Below, in pieces: positions 7,651 to 15,847 of a stretch of 64,000 bases of DNA. The position numbers were made by a program, and so were the translations under genes. Source of the stretch: Euzebya rosea (lineage in GTDB: Bacteria; Actinomycetota; Nitriliruptoria; Euzebyales; Euzebyaceae). The DNA lies in assembly GCF_003073135.1 (NCBI RefSeq), contig NZ_PGDQ01000018.1:1-64000 (forward strand), given 5' to 3'. Numbering within the stretch: position 1 is the first letter of the stretch; each line of letters starts with the position of its first letter. The notes beneath the pieces are model-generated. The model searched no databases and was not told where the DNA came from. It saw only the letters and a list, made by a program, of their open reading frames with translations.

Positions 7651-10600
7651 CTACGCGGAGTTCAGGATGCGCAGGTCTCCATCAACGCTCTCTGCGGCCA
7701 ACTCGGCGACAGCAAGAAGCTGCACGAACGCCTGGCCTCTACCCGAGTTGACGGCGTCGATGAGCTGTTGTTTGGAGAGCCCGGGCTGCACGATCCCGAT
7801 GGTTGGCACGAGCTGCGGGCGAGTCTGGGGCCAGCTGCCATCGGACGGATCCAGGCGCTGGCGGAGGAGCAGCTCGTCGCCGTGGATGATCGTTGCGTGA
7901 GGCGATTCGTGGCCGTCCAACCGGCGGAGCAGGGACTCCCATAGCCCAGGCGAACGGAAGTGCCAGCGTGATCTGGCGGCCTGGGACACGACGACCTGCA
8001 GGTCGGCGATCCTGAGCCCTGGAGAGGCTGCGCCGCTGGGTTTGGAGTGCCAGAGTCCGAGCCGCACCACGCCGTTCGCGTCCTCCTCGATCAGCAGGTG
8101 GTCGGCGATCTCCCCGCTGCCGTCGTTGCAGATGAGCCACCTGTGGATCCCAAGCATCGGCTGCGCGTCGGCCCATCGTTCGAACGCCGTGTGAACGCAG
8201 ACCTCGGTCGATCTCTTTGGCAGGGACGCCGCAGTCTCCGTTGTGATCCTGGTGCCCGACCAGTCGTGAACGATCAGCTGCTCCGGATCGAAGGGTCGAG
8301 GGACATCCGGCGGCGGGTACAGGGTGTGGCCGACGACGGTCGTGCCGTCCACGAAGTAGGCGGTAGGTGGGAAGTTCGTCAGGAGGTCCGAGAACAAACC
8401 CGTCTGATGCCCATGCCGCACGTCGAGGTCATCACCGGTCACGGTGCCGTCGAGATGCATCTGCCCCGTCCAGATCGGCGGCTCGGGGCTGTCGGCGACG
8501 ATCGCATCGATGGGCAACACGTCGTTCGTGTCAGCCACTTGCTGGAGGTCCCGAGGCACGAGTAGCACGTCCTCGATGGGGATCCCGACGCCCGATTCGA
8601 GGATCCACCCTTGCCCGAGGAGGCTCGGATCGACCTCGGCAGATATGACCGAGCTCTGTGGCCACGCTGTCAGCGTTCGGCCGCGCTCGACGGTCGGTAG
8701 GAGCGGCACCAATGCGGGGGCAACGTCGCGGAGTCCCTCGACCACGCTGGATACCCACTCGTCGTAGGCAGCGAGCGGCACGTACCGCGTCACCCAGATC
8801 TTGGCCTTCTCGAGTGCGGCGCCTCCGCTCGCCGATCGCCCGCCGTAGTCGTACTGGAGGTTGACGTGGCCGAGTGCAGCACCCGACACGTCAACCCGCC
8901 GGAGTCCTTGTTCGACACCGGATCCCAGGAAGTTCCTGTACGCGGTCCCGGCCTGACCGGCCAACCCCGTCGTCCGCACACCGACGGCGGAGACGGAGTG
9001 TCGTGGGAGCCGATCGAGGTAGGCATTCAAGCGTTGGTGGTCGACGAGCCGGCTGCCCTCCGGCATCTCCAGGAGCGCAACAAGGCCTCTCTGAGCCAGC
9101 CCCACGTTGGAGTTCAGCAGGAGGAGTGCAGGGTGGTCGCCCGAAGCCGGACGGTAGGCCAAGAGGTGGAGCTCGAAGCGCCGGGATGCCATCTCGGTGT
9201 CCGTGGACCACCGTGGCTGGTCCCGGTGTTCGGTGACGAGGACGAACAGTCGTGCCGTCTGATGGACTCCTTGGTAGACCACCAGTCCGCCGGCGAAAGG
9301 TTCACCGACAGACAGGCCCTGAGCGTGCTGCCCGTCGCCGACGAACCAGGGGGCCCATCCCTCATCGGCGATCTGAAACGCGATCAGGCGCATCAGTGGC
9401 GTCAGCGCGGCGGCGTTGACGGTGCCGGATCCCTCCGCGGCCACGCCTTGGATGAAGGCTCTGTTGCGCTGCTCCTGCTCCACATGGTCGTCGATGACCT
9501 GAGGCAAGACGGTGGCCCAATCCGCGTCCTCATGGTCGTAGAGCGCCCGCAGGGCTCCCTGAAGGTGCGGGTAGACGTCATGGTCCCGCACCGTCACCAC
9601 GCTCGACGGCGAGAAATGCTCAGGGCTTGTTCGGGCCAGTCGGCCGATCATCTGGACCGTCGGTTCAAAGGACCGGTGCTTGTCGTGGTAGCCGACGATC
9701 CTCAAGCTCGGGAGGTCGTAGCCCTCGCCGAGCATCCCGTCGACGAACACGACACGCACGGCGCCGCTCGCCAGACCATCGAGCACGGTCTGTCTCTTGG
9801 CTGCGCCCATTCGGCTGTGGAGGAGCTCGCCATCAAGTCCCCGATCTGCATACAGCTTTCGGAGTTCACGGAGGCGTTCGATCCCCCTGCCACGGATCAT
9901 CACGGTGGACGCGTGGTGGTTCGGGTCACCGGCAAGATCGACCACCTTGTCCGCAATCGCTGCGTCGGTGCGCACCGGATCAAAGGGCTGGGGTGCGTCC
10001 AGCAGGTGCGGAACGATCGGGTTGAACGAACCGTCCGCGAGCGCCTGCCTGAGGGGGTAGCGGTAGATCATGTCTCCCGGAACGGCCTTGCGGTCCCGCC
10101 GGGTGGGTGTGGCCGTCAGGAGGAGCGCTCGCTTCCAATGGAAGTGCTCGAGGACCGCGCGCCAGGTCTGGGCTGGCGCGTGATGGGCCTCATCGACCAC
10201 GATCAGATCGAACAGATCGGGCGGCGGCGGCTCCCGGTCGACGTAGTGGCTCGGGCTGATGCTGTTGGGCAGGGCCACCACCACGTCATGGCGTCGGATG
10301 TCGTCCCAGTCCTCGGCCAGCCCCTTCATCGCCAGCACATCGGGGTTCGAGTCCTCGTGCAGCGCTCCGACCATGCGGAGGACGCGCTGGTCGGAGAACT
10401 GCGCTGCGATCTGGCCGCGGAGGGCTGCCGATGGGACCAAGACGAGCACGCGCGTCGGTGGAGCCTCCATCAGGTAGGGAGCCGCGATGGCGATGGCGGT
10501 CTTGCCCGTCCCCGTGGGCAGGCTGACCAGCGACGGCACGTCGTCGGTCCGCGACCAATGCGCGATGAGCGCCGCGATCGCACCCTTCTGCGGGCGCCGC

Positions 10601-10659
10601 CATCTGACACCCGGCGCCAGGAGGCTAGGGGTGTCGCAGCTGGCGTAGTGGTCGGACAT
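7651..10659 (-). CDS. superfamily 2 DEAD/DEAH-box helicase (type III restriction/SSL2-like)
   Basis: A 1002-aa protein. The first 350 residues form an SF2 helicase core: Q-like WRRPQKGAI, Walker A SLPTGTGKT (46-54), DEAH (156-159), TATP (182-185), a second RecA-like domain, and motif VI QMIGRLAR (336-343). This is the ResIII/SSL2 class found in restriction, DNA-repair and many anti-phage systems. The remaining 650 residues are not recognised and show no nuclease motif I can see, so the C-terminal part may bind a substrate or partner. It is transcribed toward the small-gene operon, with 166 bases and a palindrome between them. No methyltransferase is present, so a classical restriction-modification system is unlikely. 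Confidence 0.85.
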   Translation of the reverse strand: MSDHYASCDTPSLLAPGVRWRRPQKGAIAALIAHWSRTDDVPSLVSLPTGTGKTAIAIAAPYLMEAPPTRVLVLVPSAALRGQIAAQFSDQRVLRMVGALHEDSNPDVLAMKGLAEDWDDIRRHDVVVALPNSISPSHYVDREPPPPDLFDLIVVDEAHHAPAQTWRAVLEHFHWKRALLLTATPTRRDRKAVPGDMIYRYPLRQALADGSFNPIVPHLLDAPQPFDPVRTDAAIADKVVDLAGDPNHHASTVMIRGRGIERLRELRKLYADRGLDGELLHSRMGAAKRQTVLDGLASGAVRVVFVDGMLGEGYDLPSLRIVGYHDKHRSFEPTVQMIGRLARTSPEHFSPSSVVTVRDHDVYPHLQGALRALYDHEDADWATVLPQVIDDHVEQEQRNRAFIQGVAAEGSGTVNAAALTPLMRLIAFQIADEGWAPWFVGDGQHAQGLSVGEPFAGGLVVYQGVHQTARLFVLVTEHRDQPRWSTDTEMASRRFELHLLAYRPASGDHPALLLLNSNVGLAQRGLVALLEMPEGSRLVDHQRLNAYLDRLPRHSVSAVGVRTTGLAGQAGTAYRNFLGSGVEQGLRRVDVSGAALGHVNLQYDYGGRSASGGAALEKAKIWVTRYVPLAAYDEWVSSVVEGLRDVAPALVPLLPTVERGRTLTAWPQSSVISAEVDPSLLGQGWILESGVGIPIEDVLLVPRDLQQVADTNDVLPIDAIVADSPEPPIWTGQMHLDGTVTGDDLDVRHGHQTGLFSDLLTNFPPTAYFVDGTTVVGHTLYPPPDVPRPFDPEQLIVHDWSGTRITTETAASLPKRSTEVCVHTAFERWADAQPMLGIHRWLICNDGSGEIADHLLIEEDANGVVRLGLWHSKPSGAASPGLRIADLQVVVSQAARSRWHFRSPGLWESLLRRLDGHESPHATIIHGDELLLRQRLDPSDGSWPQTRPQLVPTIGIVQPGLSKQQLIDAVNSGRGQAFVQLLAVAELAAESVDGDLRILNSA

Positions 10660-10758
10660 CGCCCACCCGATGGTGCACCGCCCCGACCCCCCGACCCATG
10701 AGGCACGTCGTCCGGCAGAAGGTGCACCGACCCCGCCGGAAGCCCAGACCTCGGCGTG

Positions 10759-10980
10759 TTAGGCGGCCTCGGTGGACGCCCGTGCCTCGCGCTCCTCGAT
10801 CCACTCCTTGATCCCCGCCGCGCGGTAGCGCACGGACCCGTTGGGGCCGCACCCCACCCTGAAGTGCGCGGGCGCTTCGCCCCGGTATCGCATCTTGCGA
10901 AGGGTCTCCCGCTCCACGCCCAGGTAGGCGGCGAGTTCGGGTTCGGTCAAGACCTCACCCCCACTGGCGTTATCGATCAT
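10759..10980 (-). CDS. excisionase/AlpA-like helix-turn-helix protein
   Basis: A 73-aa protein with a winged-HTH of the excisionase/MerR type: LTEPELAAYLGVERETLRKM, followed by an RVGCGPNGSVRYRAAGIKEW wing. Such proteins act as directionality factors (Xis) or promoter activators for integrated elements. The ATG at 10980 is preferred over a GTG at 11022 because AGGAG lies about ten bases upstream. It is divergent from the XRE and integrase genes and shares a control region with them. It may alternatively regulate the helicase, which lies 100 bases downstream on the same strand. Confidence 0.75.
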   Translation of the reverse strand: MIDNASGGEVLTEPELAAYLGVERETLRKMRYRGEAPAHFRVGCGPNGSVRYRAAGIKEWIEEREARASTEAA

Positions 10981-11038
10981 CGCGGTTGGACTCCTGAGGA
11001 CGGGGACGTCGTCAACCGACACTGTACACCATGATTCC

Positions 11039-11095
11039 TAGTAATTCTACCGGAATTGACCACACGTCAGATACGTAGTGCTACGATAGCTAGCA
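11039..11095. promoter_or_regulatory. divergent control region between excisionase-like and XRE genes
   Basis: The gap between the divergent starts is AT-rich and carries two short inverted repeats: AATTC-TACCG-GAATT at 11043-11057 and TGCTA-CGATAGC-TAGCA at 11079-11095. These are plausible operators for the XRE and excisionase-like proteins, as in lysogeny-type switches. No -10/-35 pair is certain. Confidence 0.5.
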
Positions 11096-11122
11096 TTCCG
11101 TCCGAGGTGGAGGTGTGGTCGT

Positions 11123-11599
11123 ATGGTAAGGCCGGAGAGGCTCAAGGCCGAGCGGCGCCGCAAGGGGTGGACGCTGAAGGAGGCGGCCGCCAACGCTGGG
11201 GTGGCGTTGGACACGTGGGCCGGCGCGGAGCGGGGCCGCAAGTCTCCGCAGCGCGACAGTGCCGAACGGATGGCTGAAGCGCTGGGGATCGACGTCGAGG
11301 ACCTGGACAGGCCCGCGATCTCCATCGCACCAGCGCCATGGTTGAACGATCGCCTCGCCACGAATCTGGACGTCGCGGCACCCCACGCCCCGAACATGAC
11401 CGAGGACGTGGCAAGGGACGTGCTGGAGCACCCCTGGCGGTGGTGCTTGGTGTCTGCGGATGGCGAGCAGCACCCGACCTGGGACGTCGGGCCTGAGGAC
11501 GACCGCTGGTGGCACGAACTCATGCTGCTTGCCCGCCAACTGTCTCCGGATCGACGAGAAGCCGCATTGGCCATGCTTCGAGGACTCACCGATGGCTAG
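11123..11599 (+). CDS. XRE-family helix-turn-helix regulator
   Basis: A 158-aa protein. Residues 5-65 form an HTH_3-type DNA-binding domain (LKAERRRKGWTLKEAAANAG...TWAGAERGRKSPQRDSAERM). The C-terminal 90 residues are acidic and tryptophan-rich (HPWRWCLVSADGEQ, DRWWHELMLLARQL) and may bind a ligand or partner. GGAGGTG lies eight bases before the ATG. Its last 8 bases overlap the integrase start, so regulator and integrase are one transcript, a common arrangement in integrative elements. It probably controls the divergent promoter region upstream. Confidence 0.85.
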   Translation: MVRPERLKAERRRKGWTLKEAAANAGVALDTWAGAERGRKSPQRDSAERMAEALGIDVEDLDRPAISIAPAPWLNDRLATNLDVAAPHAPNMTEDVARDVLEHPWRWCLVSADGEQHPTWDVGPEDDRWWHELMLLARQLSPDRREAALAMLRGLTDG

Positions 11600-12764
11600 C
11601 GTCTACAAGGACAAGTCCCGCAACAAGTGGCGCGCTCGATACGACGGACCGGACGGCAAGCGCCGCAGCAAGGACTTCCACCGCAAGGCGGTCGCTGAGA
11701 AGTGGCTCGCCAATCAACTGGCGGACATGGAGCGCGGCGACTGGATCGACCCGCAAGGTGGCCGCGTCACCTTCACCGAGTGGGCGGATGCGTGGCTCGC
11801 GGGCCTCCCCATCAAGGCCCAGACCAGAGAGAGCTACAGGCAGGCCGTCGAGGATGCGAAGGCCTCCTTCGGCGGACGCCGTCTCACGGGCCTCCGACGA
11901 TCGATGATCGTGGCCTGGGTCGGCGACATGTCCCAGCGCCTCGGGCCGAGCACAACCACCAGCCGGTACCGGATCGTCGCGATGTGCCTGAAGGCTGCGG
12001 TCAGTGATCGCCTGATCCGACAGACCCCCTGCGAGAACGTGCCGCTTCCCCGGTCCACGAAGGGAAAGGTTGTCCCGCCCACCGACGAGGAGGTCTTGGC
12101 GGTGGCCGAGAGCATCTCGCCCCGGTTCCGGGCGGCCGTCCTGTTGATGGCGGGAACCGGCGCCCGTCAGGGCGAGGCGATGGGACTGACCGTCGACCGG
12201 GCCGGACTGGCACCCGCGATCGATCCGGTCATCACGATCGATCGTCAACTGCTGACACCATCGCGTCGTGGCCACCTCCCCTACATCGGGCCCGTCAAGC
12301 GCGAGTCCAGCGTCCGGACCGTTCCCCTACCCAATTCGGTACGTGAGGCCCTGGCAGCCCACCTCGCGGAGTTCGGCCCGCTGAACCTTGAGATCGAGAT
12401 CGCCGACGACTCCGGCCGCCGCAGGACAGAGACCGTGGACCTGGTCTTCGGTTCGCGAACGGGTGGACCGGTCACGCGGTCCTCCATCGGCGATGCCGTG
12501 CGTCGGGCCGCGGAACGTGCCGGAGCGAAGGGCGTGACACCGCACATGCTGCGTCACTACTACGCGAGCACCCTCATCGCGGCCGGAGAGGACGTGGTAA
12601 CCGTCCAGAACCGCCTCGGCCACAAGAACGCAAGCGAGACCCTCGACACGTACTCCCACCTGTTCCCGAACAAGGGCGGCGACAGGACCCGACGCGCGAT
12701 CGACCACGCCCTCGGGGGTGCCTTGCGCGGGCGACAGGATCCGGACGCCAAAGCGACCGGCTAA
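11592..12764 (+). CDS. tyrosine-type site-specific recombinase (integrase)
   Basis: A 390-aa phage-type integrase. N-terminal AP2-like/arm-binding segment (VYKDKSRNKWRARYDGPDGK), SAM-like core-binding domain from about 65, and the catalytic domain from about 165. Catalytic residues are visible: the first Arg in GTGARQGEAMGL, HMLRHYYAS (H-x-x-R), LGHKNASET and the nucleophile in DTYSHLF. Length is normal. The start used (11592) overlaps the XRE stop; an earlier in-frame ATG at 11460 lies inside the XRE gene and is rejected. The extreme 3' end contains a sequence like a tRNA 3' end (12727-12746), where integrase genes often carry attP. Confidence 0.92.
   Translation: MASVYKDKSRNKWRARYDGPDGKRRSKDFHRKAVAEKWLANQLADMERGDWIDPQGGRVTFTEWADAWLAGLPIKAQTRESYRQAVEDAKASFGGRRLTGLRRSMIVAWVGDMSQRLGPSTTTSRYRIVAMCLKAAVSDRLIRQTPCENVPLPRSTKGKVVPPTDEEVLAVAESISPRFRAAVLLMAGTGARQGEAMGLTVDRAGLAPAIDPVITIDRQLLTPSRRGHLPYIGPVKRESSVRTVPLPNSVREALAAHLAEFGPLNLEIEIADDSGRRRTETVDLVFGSRTGGPVTRSSIGDAVRRAAERAGAKGVTPHMLRHYYASTLIAAGEDVVTVQNRLGHKNASETLDTYSHLFPNKGGDRTRRAIDHALGGALRGRQDPDAKATG
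12727..12746. other. candidate attP core inside the integrase 3' end
   Basis: GCGGGCGACAGGATCCGGAC closely matches the reverse complement of a typical tRNA 3' half, in which acceptor strand CGCCCGC, T-stem CCTGT and GGATTCGAAC occur in this order. No complete tRNA can be folded here, so it is not a tRNA gene. Integrases of elements that insert into tRNA genes often carry such an identity segment at their 3' end. That would place one island boundary here, with the intact tRNA at the other end, outside the window. Confidence 0.4.
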
Positions 12765-12852
12765 CTGTAGTTCCTGCGCGCACCCACAAACGGTTGACGT
12801 CCTCGGCGGAGGGCGAGGACTTGGGGTGAGGCGCCGGCGTTCACCGACCGTC

Positions 12853-13416
12853 TCAGCCCAGGCCAGCAACGGCCGCAGCGCCGTCCTTCTCGAACGCACG
12901 GGCGTCGTGCGGCAGGCCGACGCGCATGTAGAAGCGCGCGAACGCCTGAGCGAAGTGCTCCTTGTACGGCGATACAAGACGCGCTCGCGGTTCAGTCTCC
13001 TGGACGTGACGATCGAGGGTGCTTCTGCTCACGACGTGGAGTTCGCGGAAGTCCACGACCGACCACTGGACGGCCGGTTCGTCCTGCTGGTGGAGCAGCG
13101 ACAATGGTGGGACATCGCCGCGCACGAGGCTTCGGCGGAACGAGCCGCCTTTGACGGCCGTGTTGCCGGCCCCGTACTGGGCTGCCGCGAAGTCCTCCCA
13201 CGCGAGGACTCGGGCGACCAGGATGTTCTCGACCTTGCTGTTCTCGAGGTCGCAGGTCTGCGTGACGATGATTGCGTCCAGGTGCTCAACGCGTGTGCGG
13301 ATCTGGGCCTGGTCGCCGTCGATGGTCAGGGACTCCACGGTCACGACGGGCAGGGAGCGTTGCAGGTCGCCCTGTTCGTGGTCCGCCCCCGTTGCGGTAA
13401 CCCACCAGTCAGACAA
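12853..13416 (-). CDS. hypothetical protein paired with an HTH gene
   Basis: A 187-aa soluble protein, family not recognised. It contains AIIVTQTCDLENSKVENIL, a region around VKGGSFRRSLVRGDVPPL, and LVSPYKEHFAQAFARFYMRV near residues 148-167. It overlaps the upstream HTH gene by 8 bases (13409-13416), so they are co-translated. The small-regulator/larger-protein pair could be a toxin-antitoxin-like or stress module. No nuclease, kinase or Fic motif is visible to support that. Confidence 0.7.
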   Translation of the reverse strand: MSDWWVTATGADHEQGDLQRSLPVVTVESLTIDGDQAQIRTRVEHLDAIIVTQTCDLENSKVENILVARVLAWEDFAAAQYGAGNTAVKGGSFRRSLVRGDVPPLSLLHQQDEPAVQWSVVDFRELHVVSRSTLDRHVQETEPRARLVSPYKEHFAQAFARFYMRVGLPHDARAFEKDGAAAVAGLG

Positions 13417-13747
13417 CGCTCGTGCCTGTCGACCAGTCCTCCAGCACGCCCGCGTCGTCGAGGACCCGGGCCGGCGCGGGTGAGACCTGGACGGTCTGCA
13501 CCGTCACTCGACTGGACGCAGGTGGGACACGAACGAAAGGGACCGGGTCGGGAAGTTCCCACCCGCCAGCAGGTTCGCCGTCATCATCTCCGGTGATGGC
13601 CCTGACAGCCTCTTCGACGTCGAACCGTCGGTGACCGCCGGGTGTGGTGTCGAACGGCAGCTTGTTGGCCCGCGCGTACTTGCGGACCGTCGCGGGCTTG
13701 ACGTGCAACGCCGCTGCGACTTGTTCGGTTGTGGAGGTGCGGGCCAT
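13409..13747 (-). CDS. MerR/excisionase-type helix-turn-helix protein
   Basis: A 112-aa protein. Residues 1-52 are a classic small HTH (STTEQVAAALHVKPATVRKY) with the wing KLPFDTTPGGHRRFDVEE, as in MerR-like and AlpA/excisionase proteins. The remaining 60 residues are acidic and proline-rich, of the kind that docks onto a partner protein. It is the first gene of a two-gene operon with 12853-13416, and a tandem 9-bp repeat lies just upstream of its start, consistent with autoregulation. Confidence 0.8.
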   Translation of the reverse strand: MARTSTTEQVAAALHVKPATVRKYARANKLPFDTTPGGHRRFDVEEAVRAITGDDDGEPAGGWELPDPVPFVRVPPASSRVTVQTVQVSPAPARVLDDAGVLEDWSTGTSVV

Positions 13748-13756
13748 TCGAACTCC

Positions 13757-13800
13757 GTTACGGTTTAATCGTTTATGACGTTTGTGACGGTTCTACCGTA
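13757..13800. promoter_or_regulatory. AT-rich promoter with tandem 9-bp repeats
   Basis: Just upstream of the HTH start (13747, minus strand) is an AT-rich patch. It holds CGTTTATGA (13770-13778) directly followed by CGTTTGTGA (13779-13787) and related CGGTT words. Direct repeats next to an HTH gene suggest the binding site of its own product. Confidence 0.45.
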
Positions 13801-13919
13801 CCCGGTTTCAGTTTGTGCGCAAGGCGTCGTGCGAGTGACGGGCGTCAGCGGGGAGATGTCGCATGGGATGTTTCCGGCCATCCGACGTTTCGTGTCAACA
13901 ACGTGGCGGGGCACGACCG

Positions 13920-14417
13920 CTAGCCCGCCAGCAGCCGATGCACGGCTTCGTCGGGCCAGGTCGCTGACGGGCTGCCCGCTCGGACCGGGGTCTGGGCCAG
14001 CTCCACGCTGAACCGCACTGCGGTGTCGCCGGTGATCGGGCCGGCGTCGTGACGCCACCAGTCCAGCATCTTCACGTACTCGTTCATGACGCCGACGACG
14101 CTGCGGTCGTTGGTCGGCTCGACCCGCGCATCGGTCGGGTCCACCCGATGCCGATCGACCGCGTCTGCGGGAACGCCGAGCTCGAGCAGCACGCGCTCCA
14201 TCTGCTCGGCGAACCGCACGATCACTGTGCTGGCTGGTGCGAGGTCGACGAGGACGGGCAGGTAGGTCTCCCTGTGGACGAAGATCGCCAGATGCGGTCG
14301 CCACAGGCGCACGTTGGCGAACCACTCTCCCAATGCGCCCAACGCCTCGCCTCCGGCAGGCGACCTGTCGGGGACGCGCTTGCGGAACGCTGCGGTCCCA
14401 CGGATGACCAGCGTCAC
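13920..14417 (-). CDS. DUF6933 domain protein
   Basis: A 165-aa protein matching the DUF6933 pattern known to me: a short strand and RKR segment, then LGEWFANVRLWRPHLAIFVHRETYLPVLVDLAP, a helical middle, and DRSVVGVMNEYVKMLDWW. The function of the family is unknown; members are scattered among mobile or accessory regions. The start is a GTG at 14417 that overlaps the TGA of a short upstream frame (GTGA), suggesting it was once the second gene of a pair whose first gene is now disrupted next to the IS110 copy. Confidence 0.75.
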   Translation of the reverse strand: MTLVIRGTAAFRKRVPDRSPAGGEALGALGEWFANVRLWRPHLAIFVHRETYLPVLVDLAPASTVIVRFAEQMERVLLELGVPADAVDRHRVDPTDARVEPTNDRSVVGVMNEYVKMLDWWRHDAGPITGDTAVRFSVELAQTPVRAGSPSATWPDEAVHRLLAG

Positions 14418-14610
14418 AGCGACGAACCTTCAACTCCGGGGACAGTGGCGCGGTCGAGCTCGACCGTACTGGAGAGGACGACGTTCGGCTCACGAGACAT
14501 GTGGGACCACGCGCCCTGGCCGGACCAGCACCGCCGCATGGTCAGCAACCGCCTCGTCCGGATCGATCGTGGCCTCACACCTCAACTGTGCCAGCTCCCA
14601 GTGGACTGAG
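14418..14610 (-). pseudogene. remnant of a gene upstream of DUF6933
   Basis: Two short frames look like one broken gene. One reads WELAQLRCEATIDPDEAV through GRVVPHVS and stops at 14490; the next frame begins MSREPNVVLSSTVELDR and ends in the GTGA overlap with DUF6933. A two-base loss near 14493 would join them. The upstream end runs into the right end of the IS110 element, so the insertion may have removed the true start. Too little remains to name a family. Confidence 0.4.
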
Positions 14611-14620
14611 TAGCCCTGTG

Positions 14621-15847
14621 TCAAGCCACGGCGGCTGCGAGCTGTTGGTGGCCACCGTGGAGGGCGGGGTTGTAGGCGGTGTGGTTCTGCCACATGCGCC
14701 AGATGACGCGGATCCAGGCGCGGGCGAGGATGCGCACGGCGTGGGGGTGTCTGCAGCCTCTGTCGCGGGCGCGGCGGTAGATGTGAGCAGCCCAGGGTGA
14801 GGCGTTGCGGCTGTCGTCGGCGAAGTTGATGACCGCGTCGCGGAGCTTCTTGTCACAGGCGTCGCGGAAGGTGACGGCGTGGAGCTTGCCGGATCGGCGG
14901 GTGGAGGGGGCGCAGTCGGCGAGGGCAGCCAGCGCGTCGTCGGTAGGGAACCGGCCGCGGGCGTCACCGATCTCTGCGAGGAGGGTGGCAGCTCGGACCA
15001 TGCCGCCCTTGGGGAGGCTGGTGAAGATGTGCGCGTCGGGGTGCAGCTCGAGCGCTTCTCGGATGTCCCGCTCGAGGCTGGTGATCTGGCGGTTCAGCGA
15101 CTCGATGCCCTCGACAAGCGCGAGGGTGATGGTGGCGCGTGCGTCGGCTTCGGCACCGCCGATGCCTCGGGGGGCAGCGGCCAGGTGGGCGCAGAACTGG
15201 GCGGCGGTCTTGTTGCCGCAGTAGCTGTTGGCCTTCAGCCAGGTGGCCATCCGGCGTTCAGAGAGCCAGTCGACGCGGGTCTGGGTGGGGAAGCGGCGGA
15301 GGAACGCGATCGCGATGGCCGAGTCGAGGCGGCTGAACAGCTTCACCGCGCCGGGCAGGACCAGCTGGAGGTTGGCCAGCAGCTGGTTGGTCAGCGCCAC
15401 CCGGGCCTCGACGAGGTCCTTGCGTGCCCGGGTCAACGCCCGCAGCGCCCGGGTGGCGTCGCTGTCGCGCTGCAGCGGCACCAACCGGCGGGTGTCGGTG
15501 CGGAGCGTGTCGGCCAAGACGAAGGCGTCCAGGGCGTCGTCCTTGTTGCCCGCGTTGCCGTAGCGGCCCCGTAGGTTCTTCAGCTGCCGCGGATGGATCA
15601 CGACCACCTCGAGGTCGGCGTCGAGCAGCGCCTCGACGACCGGCCCGTCAGGCCGTTCGATCGCGACCCTGCGCACACCCAAGGTGCGGAACCGGTCCAC
15701 CATCCGGTCAAGCCCGACGCTGGAGTGATCGATAGAGGCGTCTGCGACGAGGTCGCCGGTGTGGTCGACGATGGCGAGGTGGTGGGCTTCGGTGGCCCAG
15801 TCGATCGCCCCGGTGGGTGCCGGGACGGTGCGGATGTCATGCTGCAT
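14621..15847 (-). CDS. IS110-family transposase (DEDD recombinase)
   Basis: A 408-aa transposase. The N-terminal DEDD RuvC-like domain shows AIDWATEAHHLAIVD (first Asp), RVAIERPDG (Glu) and GNKDDALDAFVLAD (Asp pair). The C-terminal Transposase_20 domain carries the conserved serine motif CAPSTRRSGK near residue 300. Length (about 400 aa) is normal and no frameshift is seen, so it may be active. The ATG at 15847 is preceded by AAAGG; the longer frame to 16045 runs through the non-coding leader and is rejected. In this family the protein works with a structured RNA from the leader region. Confidence 0.92.
   Translation of the reverse strand: MQHDIRTVPAPTGAIDWATEAHHLAIVDHTGDLVADASIDHSSVGLDRMVDRFRTLGVRRVAIERPDGPVVEALLDADLEVVVIHPRQLKNLRGRYGNAGNKDDALDAFVLADTLRTDTRRLVPLQRDSDATRALRALTRARKDLVEARVALTNQLLANLQLVLPGAVKLFSRLDSAIAIAFLRRFPTQTRVDWLSERRMATWLKANSYCGNKTAAQFCAHLAAAPRGIGGAEADARATITLALVEGIESLNRQITSLERDIREALELHPDAHIFTSLPKGGMVRAATLLAEIGDARGRFPTDDALAALADCAPSTRRSGKLHAVTFRDACDKKLRDAVINFADDSRNASPWAAHIYRRARDRGCRHPHAVRILARAWIRVIWRMWQNHTAYNPALHGGHQQLAAAVA

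Noticed and set aside
7651-10659. classical restriction-modification locus
   Set aside because: The helicase has no nuclease motif and no methyltransferase or specificity gene is in the region.
12700-12800. complete tRNA gene at the integrase 3' end
   Set aside because: Only the 3' half matches. No anticodon arm, D-arm or pairing acceptor strand is present.
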